DNA of 64,000 nucleotides. Origin: Psychrobacter sp. GP33. GTDB taxonomy: Bacteria; Pseudomonadota; Gammaproteobacteria; Pseudomonadales; Moraxellaceae. The position numbers were made by a program, and so were the translations under genes. Location of the stretch: positions 186,001 to 250,000 of the forward strand of contig NZ_JACGYX010000002.1 in the NCBI RefSeq assembly GCF_014119005.1, given 5' to 3'. This document shows positions 56,905 to 64,000 of this stretch, in pieces (the stretch's first letter is position 1; the number at the start of each line of letters is the position of its first letter). The notes below the pieces were generated by a model. The model made no database searches, had not been told where the DNA came from, and saw only the letters and a list, made by a program, of their open reading frames with translations.

Positions 56905-59691
56905 TTAACGTTTACGCCCAAATTTACGCTGTTTCTTATTTTTAATTTCAGTCATGGCGTGTGCAATCGCTTCCTCATCCAAGCTTGCAACTTGTTGCAA
57001 TATTTGCATCATATCGGGGCTAAGCACATATTTGGCATGATGGGCAATATCGTCAATACGTTTATCAAAGGTTAACATACCTGTTTCTGCATCGGTTTGG
57101 ATATAATCCAAGCGTATCAGCGCATTAACAAAGCTTAAGAACAGCGCCCGATCAAAGAAATCTGGAATATCGTCGGCGTACAATACCGATAAACGCTGAC
57201 CGAGCAAATGGCACAAGTCAACCACTTCACCAGCCGTTAGATTGCCGGAGCCTTGCTGGGCAAGGAGCGCTAAAGTCATAAAATAACGCTCAAGGCTTTG
57301 TCCAACTGGCGTTGCCAATACTTCAAGCTGCTGATAACAGCGACTATTAGCATCAGGGACACTCAAGATGCCATCGCCAAGATCAACAATCAGCCCATGC
57401 GCCTGCATATTGGTTATTTTTTGCTCAAGCGTTTCGGTCAAGTTATGAGAAGGATAGTGTAAAAATAGCTCACTTTGTAAAAAAGGATACATTTGTGAGA
57501 CGATACCATCTAAACGACTGCGCTCGATACGACCGTTGCGTGCCACGAGTGCCGCTAAGAAAGACAATAAAATAAACACATGCAAAATATTATTACGGAA
57601 ATAGCTGAGCAGCGCCGCTTGCTTGCCAGCAACTTGGATAATATCACCCAAAATATGCGGCGTGCGCTCAATCAGCTTTAGCTTAATACCATAATTAATA
57701 ATATCCTGCGGACTCATATCGGTAATCACCGTATCGTCCGCATAAGGGATTTGGCGAGCAATATTCTGATAAAGGGCGATTTGTTCGCGGCAAATTTGCT
57801 CATCAAGCGCCGCTTTTGGTGCGGACAACAATACCAAAGATAACAGCGATACTGGATTGACCACCGCCGCCTTATTGATATTTTGCATAATTTTGATGCC
57901 GATATTATCGACCATGGCGCTGGCTTTGGCATCCAGTGGGGTGTCGGTGCGGTCATCCGGTAAGCTGTCTGCGGGCACATCAAATTTGGTCATAAAGTCG
58001 GTTAAATGCAGCGGCGTACCAAAGCTTAAATGCACATTACCAAAAATCCGCTCAATCTTACGACTGACTTTGAGCAGTCCCATAAGCGACTCAGATTCTT
58101 TAGGTTTTCCCTTTAGCTCACCGATATACGTGCCGCCCTCCATGATGCGCTCGTAACCGATATAGGTGGGAATAAACACCACAGGCTTAACAGTCTGGCG
58201 CAATTGGCTGTGCACCGTCATTGCCAGCATGCCCATTTTCGGTGGTAGCAAGCGCCCTGAGCGCGAGCGTCCCCCTTCAATAAAGTATTCAATCGGTGTT
58301 TTTCGAGTGATAAGGGTATGCAAATATTCACGTAAAACGGCAGTATACAGGGCATTACCACGGAAGCTACGACGAATAAAGAACGCTACTGCGCCGCGTA
58401 AAAAGGGTCCCAATACTGGCACATCTAAATTATCACCAGCGGCAATATAAGGAATACTCAAACCACGTTTATAAATCACGTAGGACAATAATAAATAATC
58501 GACATGGCTGCGATGACAAGGGACATAAATAATCTCATGATCCATTGCCAGCTCGCGCACGCGCTCAAAATGATGGACATCAACGCCATCATAAAGCTGT
58601 GTCCATAACCACGTTAAGAATCGATCGAAGATACGGATAATGGGGTAGGAGTAGTCATTGACCATCTCATTGGCATAGCCTTTTGCGACACTGCGTGCTT
58701 CACGTACAGTCTTGCCGGTCGACGTGGCTTCTTTTTCTATCGCATGTTTGATGGCGGGCGAGTAAATCAGCTTGTCTACCAAGTTGCGTCTGTCCGATAA
58801 ATCAGGACCAAGCATACTGGCGCGCTGCTTATCCAGATACACATTTAATTGATGTTGCAACGTGCGTACCAGTTCTCGATTGGCATCGGCGGATGGCACC
58901 AACGTATGACCCAGTATTTCTTTATCGATATTAGTATCGGTACTAATATCATTAATAATACTGTTACTAGCATCAGAGTTAAGCGGATTATCCGTAACTG
59001 TTGTGGTCTGAAATAAAGGGTCGTCTGAATCTAAACTCTCATAAATCAGGTGACGCAAATCTTGCGGTGCATGAAACTGCACAAAGGTATCGCGTCCCAT
59101 CACCCCAATATTAAATAACTGCTTGGTAATGGTGGGGTCTTCCCAGCCATCGGTCATCAGTAGACGGAATAAAGAATCTTCCTTTTCAGGCGCGCGTCCC
59201 CATAGAATCGATACGGGTACTAAGCGAATCTTAAGCGCCGGATATTGCAACGTCGCGGCAACCAAACGTGATAAGCGCGGTGACAGCTGATTCTCCTTTG
59301 CCTTTGGATGATGCAAAAATATTATCGCGGCATTTTCATCGAGTTGATAAGTAGGGTCAGTTACCCCGACCAATGCAGGTGGCAATTGACACTCTTGCGT
59401 TTGCAAATCAATCAAGATACTGTTGGAGCGTGAATAATCTTGCAACACATAAAAAGTCAGCGTGTCATCGTCCGTCGCAATCTCTGGCAGCTCGCCCAAT
59501 AATTTTGGCTTAACCGCCACATCAAGGACTTGCCCTGATAGCTTACGATACAGCTGATTGATTGGCGCTTTGGTATAGGTTGCCGGTGCAATTTTTTGGC
59601 TATCAGCGGCTTGCGTATTATTATTGAGAGCGGTATCAGAAGATAGCGTCGAGGCTTTAGACATCCGCTTTTTTAGAAACGTCGGTATCAT
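56905..59691 (-). CDS. plsB: Glycerol-3-phosphate acyltransferase
   Basis: Membrane enzyme making lysophosphatidate, the first step of phospholipid synthesis. The 928-aa protein has the acyltransferase motif HRSHVD (H393, D398), GAFFIRR-like GAVAFFIRRSF, EGGRSRSG from E472, and FIPTYIGYERIMEG. Longer than E. coli PlsB (807 aa) by a polar N-terminal extension and an Asn/Asp/Thr-rich insertion at about 225-255. Two starts (59691, or the Met nine codons in) are possible; neither has a strong ribosome site. No plsX/plsY-type gene nearby. Confidence 0.95.
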   Translation of the reverse strand: MIPTFLKKRMSKASTLSSDTALNNNTQAADSQKIAPATYTKAPINQLYRKLSGQVLDVAVKPKLLGELPEIATDDDTLTFYVLQDYSRSNSILIDLQTQECQLPPALVGVTDPTYQLDENAAIIFLHHPKAKENQLSPRLSRLVAATLQYPALKIRLVPVSILWGRAPEKEDSLFRLLMTDGWEDPTITKQLFNIGVMGRDTFVQFHAPQDLRHLIYESLDSDDPLFQTTTVTDNPLNSDASNSIINDISTDTNIDKEILGHTLVPSADANRELVRTLQHQLNVYLDKQRASMLGPDLSDRRNLVDKLIYSPAIKHAIEKEATSTGKTVREARSVAKGYANEMVNDYSYPIIRIFDRFLTWLWTQLYDGVDVHHFERVRELAMDHEIIYVPCHRSHVDYLLLSYVIYKRGLSIPYIAAGDNLDVPVLGPFLRGAVAFFIRRSFRGNALYTAVLREYLHTLITRKTPIEYFIEGGRSRSGRLLPPKMGMLAMTVHSQLRQTVKPVVFIPTYIGYERIMEGGTYIGELKGKPKESESLMGLLKVSRKIERIFGNVHLSFGTPLHLTDFMTKFDVPADSLPDDRTDTPLDAKASAMVDNIGIKIMQNINKAAVVNPVSLLSLVLLSAPKAALDEQICREQIALYQNIARQIPYADDTVITDMSPQDIINYGIKLKLIERTPHILGDIIQVAGKQAALLSYFRNNILHVFILLSFLAALVARNGRIERSRLDGIVSQMYPFLQSELFLHYPSHNLTETLEQKITNMQAHGLIVDLGDGILSVPDANSRCYQQLEVLATPVGQSLERYFMTLALLAQQGSGNLTAGEVVDLCHLLGQRLSVLYADDIPDFFDRALFLSFVNALIRLDYIQTDAETGMLTFDKRIDDIAHHAKYVLSPDMMQILQQVASLDEEAIAHAMTEIKNKKQRKFGRKR

Positions 59692-59915
59692 AATAAGAAG
59701 TCAAATTTTGTGAAATATAATACCCTTATGATGCCATAAAAGTGCATAAAGCGATATATCGCCTCCGTATCTGAGCGGAATATTATAGTTACTTACGTAG
59801 CCAAACGTTTCACTGCGCAAATTTTTTGCGTAAGATAATCAAATTACTTGTGCCTAAATTTTATTACCATCGTTGTGAGTTATTATCCATCTCTTTTTCT
59901 TCATTGTGAGCCATT

Positions 59916-60386
59916 ATGACGCCTGCTATTAATCTTGCCAAACAACGTAAACTTACCTATCAGCTTCATGAGTATACGCATGACGAAGGTGCGGCTTCGT
60001 ATGGGTTGGAAGCAGCTGAGAAATTAGCGGTGGCAGGTGAGCAAGTATTTAAAACCTTGGTGGTAGCAACGGAGGCAGGCGCGCTAGCGGTTGCTATTGT
60101 CCCGGTGACAACCACGTTAAATTTTAAAAAAATGGCAAAGGCGCTGGGCTGCAAAAAGGTACAGATGGCAGACCCCAAACAAGTCGAGCGTAGTACCGGT
60201 TATGTGTTAGGTGGCGTTAGTCCATTAGGGCAAAAAAAGCGCTTATCGACTGTCATTGATAGTTCGGCAGCGCATAACGCGACTATCTATGTGAGCGCGG
60301 GTCGTCGTGGGCTTGAGATTGAATTGCCACCCGCGCAGTTGGCAACCACTTTAAATGCCGATTTTGCAGATATTGCAGATAGTTGA
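59916..60386 (+). CDS. ybaK: Cys-tRNA(Pro)/Cys-tRNA(Cys) deacylase YbaK
   Basis: Trans-editing enzyme that removes Cys mischarged on tRNA-Pro. 156 aa with the YbaK pattern: MTPAINLAKQRKLTYQLHEY, GEQVFKTLVV, VPVTTTLNFKKMAKALGCKK, ERSTGYVLGGVSPLGQKKRL and SAGRRGLEIELPP. The editing Lys of FKTL is present. Divergent from plsB. Full length. Confidence 0.94.
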   Translation: MTPAINLAKQRKLTYQLHEYTHDEGAASYGLEAAEKLAVAGEQVFKTLVVATEAGALAVAIVPVTTTLNFKKMAKALGCKKVQMADPKQVERSTGYVLGGVSPLGQKKRLSTVIDSSAAHNATIYVSAGRRGLEIELPPAQLATTLNADFADIADS

Positions 60387-60507
60387 AAAGTATCGATTCA
60401 CAGCAACCTATAGCAATTTATAGTAACTTATAGTGAGAATAAATAATTAAACTGATAATCATGTAATCTTAATAACTCTCATAGCTTCCATTCTAAGGAT
60501 AAATTTT

Positions 60508-60882
60508 ATGCCACATTTAACCATTCAAGCAACGCCTAACGTTTCTATTCCTCATGCCGAATCACTGCTAAAAACGTTAAACAAAGCGCTTTGGGATACG
60601 GGACATTTTAAACAAGCTACTGATATTAAGGCGCGTATATTGCCAGTAAATACTTTTTTGGTAGGTGTTGAGGATGATGAGCAAATGCATGGCTTTATTT
60701 ATGCGCATTTAAAATTGATGCCAGGACGTGACGCTACTATTCGCGATAGTCTTGCGCAATTATTGGTGCAAACGATAGAAGACAAATTAGCAGACGCGCA
60801 ATCAGGACGTGCTCAATTGCAAATCTGTGTCGAAGTAGAAGAGCTTAGCTCTATATATCAGAAGAAAATACTCGGTAGTTAA
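60508..60882 (+). CDS. 5-carboxymethyl-2-hydroxymuconate isomerase-like tautomerase
   Basis: 124-aa member of the CHMI branch of the tautomerase superfamily: MPHLTIQATPN start with P2 as the predicted catalytic N-terminal proline after Met removal, KARILPVNTFLVG, FIYAHLKLMPGRDATIRDSL, and CVEVEELSSIYQKK. CHMI works in homoprotocatechuate breakdown, but no other gene of that pathway is in the window. AAGGA is eight bases before the ATG. The true substrate may differ. Confidence 0.85.
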   Translation: MPHLTIQATPNVSIPHAESLLKTLNKALWDTGHFKQATDIKARILPVNTFLVGVEDDEQMHGFIYAHLKLMPGRDATIRDSLAQLLVQTIEDKLADAQSGRAQLQICVEVEELSSIYQKKILGS

Positions 60883-60939
60883 TTGATATAAATTGTAACA
60901 CTTTTTGTATCGACACCTTATCGTCGCTTTATCAGTATT

Positions 60940-61428
60940 TTATTCACACAGAGACTGACTGGCGTATTTAGGCAAAATGATTATCTCGGTCGTATAGCCT
61001 GCTGTTTTACCGTCAGTTGCCATTAAGTTGCGTGCCATACGTAGTCGATATTTACCCGATGCTGGCAAACAACCTCGATAAATAATACCGCCTTTAGTTC
61101 CGTCTTGGGTGCCATCCGGCATATATAAGACGCCAACATTTGCGGTCTCAGTAGTACCGGTTAGTGGCGTAATATTAATGATGGCGTATTGACCTTTTGC
61201 AGCGCTAAATTGATACCAATGTTCATTTTGTTTGGGGCTTAATTTACCCGTAACCTTGGTACTGATTTGACCTTTAGCGAAACGGATGGGCGTGTCTATT
61301 GTTGATTTAATGGTTGGATGAGCTTTTAATGCAGGCGTGTTGTTAGTAGCCGCTTGTACACCAGTTATAGCAGTTAGGCTAATAATAGCGATAACGGGGA
61401 AGAAAGAAGTAGCATATAATAGTGACAT
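60940..61428 (-). CDS. Exported protein of unknown function, possible PPC-like beta domain
   Basis: 162 aa. A signal peptide (about 1-27, ending GVQA-A) precedes a Thr/Lys/Pro-rich linker, then a compact domain: ISTKVTGKLSPKQNEHWYQFSAAKGQYAIINI (in parts: GKLSPKQNEHWYQF, AKGQYAIINI), GVLYMPDGTQ, LPASGKYRLRMARN. The pattern of Trp-Tyr-Phe, a Gly turn and a late SGKYRLRM strand resembles bacterial pre-peptidase C-like domains. C-terminal cysteines at CLP and near the end (LCE) could form a disulfide. GGGAG lies six bases before the ATG. Function unknown. Confidence 0.6.
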   Translation of the reverse strand: MSLLYATSFFPVIAIISLTAITGVQAATNNTPALKAHPTIKSTIDTPIRFAKGQISTKVTGKLSPKQNEHWYQFSAAKGQYAIINITPLTGTTETANVGVLYMPDGTQDGTKGGIIYRGCLPASGKYRLRMARNLMATDGKTAGYTTEIIILPKYASQSLCE

Positions 61429-61558
61429 GATAACTCCCTATTATTTAAAATAATAATAACGTTAAGTGTAGTTAAAATTTATTAGCTGTTCAGTAGTCAA
61501 TTTATTGTTATAAGACTAATTATTTACCAAGCTTATTTGTTACCGAAAAATTAGTCAT

Positions 61559-61592
61559 AAAAAAAGCGCTCATTTTAACTGAGCGCTTTTTT
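61559..61592. terminator. Bidirectional intrinsic terminator
   Basis: Stem AGCGCTCA / TGAGCGCT, 7-base loop, A-run and T-run flanks. Ends the acyl-CoA dehydrogenase transcript on the minus strand. Confidence 0.85.
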
Positions 61593-61617
61593 ATGACTTA
61601 TTAAAACTAATTTATTT

Positions 61618-63438
61618 TTAATCTAAAAACGCAAAGCTCTCAATTTTCATCGAGGTCATGCTTTCGCTCGGCGCGACCATACTTTCGGCGTGACCTGAGG
61701 TACGTGGCAACACTTTATCGAAGTAAAATTCTGCGGTTTGAATTTTGGCTTGATAAAACTCTGGAGATTCTGTACCGCCATTCTCTAACTTGTCATACGC
61801 CACCGCTGCCATACGCGCCCAGTGATAGCCCATCATCGCATAGCCTGAATACATCAAAAAGTCATCAGACGCTGAGGAGATAATCTCGCGGTCTTTGCGC
61901 GCCATTAGCATTAAACGCACGGTTAAGGTGTTCCATTCGGCGCATATTTTGGTCAATGCCCACACGAATTTGCGCATGTCTTTATCGAGTGCGTACTCAC
62001 CACACCATCTCATGATGGTCGAAGTATAGTCACGGATAATCTTCCCTCTTGACTGTAAGATAACTTTACGACCGAGTAAATCTAACGCCTGAATACCAGT
62101 CGTACCTTCGTACAAGGTAGCAATACGTGCATCACGGGCGATCAACTCCATGCCCCATTCTTTAATATAGCCGTGTCCGCCATAGATTTGCTGACCATGC
62201 TTTGCTGCCTCAATACCAAGTTCTGTCAAGAAGCCTTTAAGAATAGGGGTATAGAAACCAAGCTTATCATCCCATTTTTCAAACTCAGCCTCATCGTTAT
62301 TTACAATGCCTTGGGTCATCTTATCGGCATAACGCGCAGCATGATAAATCATCGAGCGACCACCTTCGGCAAAGGCTTTTTGAATCAGCAGCATACGGCG
62401 CACATCGGCATGATGAATAATAGCATCGGCTACTTTATCAGGATCTTTCACTCCTGATAAGGCACGCATCGAGCGTCGATCTTTGGCATAAGGAAGGGCG
62501 TTTTGGAAGGACAGTTCGGTATGCGCCAGCCCTTCGATACCGGTACCGATACGAGCGGTATTCATAAAGGTAAACATCGCCTTTAGACCTTTATTTGGCT
62601 CACCAATCAAATAAGCTGTGGCATTATCAAAGTTCAATACGCACGTTGCTGAAGAGTGGATACCCATTTTATGTTCAATAGAACCACAAGCTACACCATT
62701 ACGTTCGCCAATTTCACCTTCAGCATTTGGTAAAAATTTAGGCACAATAAATAATGAAATGCCACGTGTGCCTTCTGGTGCATCCGGTAGGCGTGCCAAC
62801 ACGATGTGTATAATATTTTCAGTTAAATCATGTTCGCCACTTGAGATAAAAATCTTCGTTCCAGACAGTTTATAACTACCGTCACCTTGCGGAATGGCTT
62901 TGGTCTTGACTTGACCCAAATCTGTACCGCACTGTGGCTCGGTCAAACACATAGTGCCTGCCCATGCGCCTTCTACCAATTTATGCAAATAGGTCTCTTT
63001 TTGCTCATCCGTGCCGTATTGCATCAAGGTATTGATACAACCGGTTGATAATCCTGGATACATCGCCCACGGCCAGTTTGCCGTACCGATGATTTCCGCT
63101 TTAATCAGGTTGATTGACATGGGCAAATTCATGCCACCGTACTCCTCAGGATAAGAAATACCATGCCAGCCGCCTTCCACAAACTGCTTGTACGCTTCTT
63201 TATAACCTTTTGGAGTAGTTACTACACCATTTTCAAAATGACAGCCTTCTTCGTCGCCGGTTTGATAAATAGGCAACAACACATCTTGAGCAAAATCTGC
63301 CATGCCTTGCAAAATCATATCGATGGTTTCAGGGTCGGCATTAGCACCATTGTCCAAGTCTTTATAATGCTTTTGAAAGTCAAATACGTCGTTAATTAAA
63401 AACTTAATGTCACGTAGTGGAGCTTTGTAAGTTAACAT
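61618..63438 (-). CDS. Acyl-CoA dehydrogenase, DmdC-like
   Basis: 606-aa flavoenzyme from ATG 63438 (MLTYKAPLRDIKFL). The N-terminal extension of this long branch is followed by GWHGISYPEEYGG, CLTEPQCGTDLGQVKTKA, GTKIFISSGEHDLTENIIH (in parts: GTKIFISSG, DLTENIIH), GIEGLAHTE and YGGHGYIKEWGME. Close in layout to DmdC/AcdA-type enzymes used for 3-methylmercaptopropionyl- or medium-chain acyl-CoA. The extension to 63492 is rejected as it lacks a ribosome site. Alone on its transcript, with a terminator behind. Confidence 0.9.
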   Translation of the reverse strand: MLTYKAPLRDIKFLINDVFDFQKHYKDLDNGANADPETIDMILQGMADFAQDVLLPIYQTGDEEGCHFENGVVTTPKGYKEAYKQFVEGGWHGISYPEEYGGMNLPMSINLIKAEIIGTANWPWAMYPGLSTGCINTLMQYGTDEQKETYLHKLVEGAWAGTMCLTEPQCGTDLGQVKTKAIPQGDGSYKLSGTKIFISSGEHDLTENIIHIVLARLPDAPEGTRGISLFIVPKFLPNAEGEIGERNGVACGSIEHKMGIHSSATCVLNFDNATAYLIGEPNKGLKAMFTFMNTARIGTGIEGLAHTELSFQNALPYAKDRRSMRALSGVKDPDKVADAIIHHADVRRMLLIQKAFAEGGRSMIYHAARYADKMTQGIVNNDEAEFEKWDDKLGFYTPILKGFLTELGIEAAKHGQQIYGGHGYIKEWGMELIARDARIATLYEGTTGIQALDLLGRKVILQSRGKIIRDYTSTIMRWCGEYALDKDMRKFVWALTKICAEWNTLTVRLMLMARKDREIISSASDDFLMYSGYAMMGYHWARMAAVAYDKLENGGTESPEFYQAKIQTAEFYFDKVLPRTSGHAESMVAPSESMTSMKIESFAFLD

Positions 63439-63802
63439 AATGATTCTCTTTAATTGGTGGCAGTGGTCAATAGGTGCTAAGCGAATCCACATAAGTGTAT
63501 TTATTTTAATGGATTCAGTTAAATGCCTAAGACGGTTAGCTAAAAGTAATAAACGGTCGTATTAAAAATGATATATTTCTCTGTAAACATAATAACGTTG
63601 TGATAATGCCTTTTATAATAGGTCTTAAGATTTGCTTACTCTGTATATGCCTTACAGAGTTCTTGTTAGTATAGATTTTCTAGTTATACAAAACTACTAT
63701 AGTTAACTAATATTCATACCTTTTATAAATGTGTATTACTTTAAATTATAAATCAGTATTAGATAGACTAAAATCAAGTATCATCTATTAGGATTTTTGT
63801 AC
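63439..63802. other. Divergent intergenic region acyl-CoA dehydrogenase/FUSC gene
   Basis: 364 AT-rich bases, divergent promoters expected; no gene or repeat recognised. Confidence 0.45.
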
Positions 63803-64000
63803 ATGAGTACCTCGCAGACTTTGACCGCCCTTAAACGCCTAATTGATGGAGAGGTCACACATCTGCTCACGGTTAATAAAAGTCGTAGACCGTGGCATGT
63901 GCCCTTTATGGCGGCGATTGCCATCAGTGCACCGGTATTTGTGGGAGTCTACTTTGGAGATTTGCCGTCAGGTATAAAGGCATCATTGGGCGCGATGGTG
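63803..64000 (+). CDS. FUSC-family membrane protein, N-terminal fragment cut by the window edge
   Basis: Only the first 66 codons are visible, still open at the edge. A polar N-terminus (MSTSQTLTALKRL) is followed by RRPWHVPFMAAIAISAPVFVGVYFGDLPSGIKASLGAMV (in parts RRPWHVPFMAAI, SAPVFVGVYFG, KASLGAMV). A first membrane helix with a Trp-His-Pro entry and the GxKASLGAM turn fits FUSC/YccS-type transport proteins. The remainder lies outside the window. Confidence 0.6.
   Translation, partial: MSTSQTLTALKRLIDGEVTHLLTVNKSRRPWHVPFMAAIAISAPVFVGVYFGDLPSGIKASLGAMV

Noticed and set aside
1..64000. Prophage, insertion sequence, CRISPR array, tRNA or rRNA genes
   Set aside because: No transposase, integrase, phage or Cas proteins, no regularly spaced repeats and no tRNA or rRNA sequence seen.

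Overview
The window reads as a chromosomal core segment of a Moraxellaceae gamma-proteobacterium, most likely Psychrobacter. The basis is gene order and protein style: an algR-hemC-hemD-hemX run, gltA divergent from sdhCDAB-sucAB-lpd-sucCD as in Acinetobacter and Pseudomonas, a galE-galU-pgi-ugd-like-pgm block resembling the tail of Acinetobacter capsule loci, a ubiG-mupP-yciK trio as in Pseudomonas, moderately AT-rich DNA with AT-rich spacers, and polar low-complexity insertions in housekeeping enzymes. I see no rRNA, tRNA, insertion sequence, prophage or CRISPR array.

Layout. 1-4.7 kb: LytTR regulator, then tetrapyrrole genes hemC, hemD, hemX and a thioesterase. 4.8-9.2 kb: ribB (with a degenerate GTP cyclohydrolase II half) and rarA on the minus strand, a small HExxH protein and a lipoprotein. 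9.3-25.2 kb: the TCA block, with gltA leftward and sdhCDAB, sucAB, lpd, sucCD rightward. It contains two gene-free stretches over 1 kb, and inverted repeats in most intercistronic spacers. 25.2-31.9 kb: nucleotide-sugar genes galE, galU, pgi, a UDP-glucose-dehydrogenase relative without its catalytic residues, and a convergent phosphomannomutase/phosphoglucomutase. 32-40.4 kb: mazG, a ComEA-like protein, pcnB with a very long basic tail, folK, panB, panC, rapZ, darP. 40.4-50.5 kb: dsbA, ubiG-mupP-yciK, an AcfC-like periplasmic binding protein, a C4 zinc-finger protein, a COG0523 GTPase, ompR without envZ, and tex. 50.5-64 kb: secreted and small proteins, a saccharopine-dehydrogenase-like reductase, phhB, a GNAT protein, ettA, plsB, ybaK, a CHMI-type tautomerase, an acyl-CoA dehydrogenase and the start of a probable FUSC-family membrane protein cut by the window edge.

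How it fits together: citrate synthase, succinate dehydrogenase, 2-oxoglutarate dehydrogenase and succinyl-CoA synthetase give four consecutive TCA functions in one block. The sugar genes interconvert glucose-6-P, glucose-1-P, UDP-glucose and UDP-galactose for surface polysaccharide. folK, panB and panC are a vitamin cluster. Most convergent gene pairs are separated by a bidirectional intrinsic terminator. I found no obviously new multi-gene system. The most unusual items are the catalytically stripped Ugd-like protein, the ~410-residue PcnB tail, the strong hairpins between the suc genes, and paired palindromes in the gene-poor gap near 51.1 kb.
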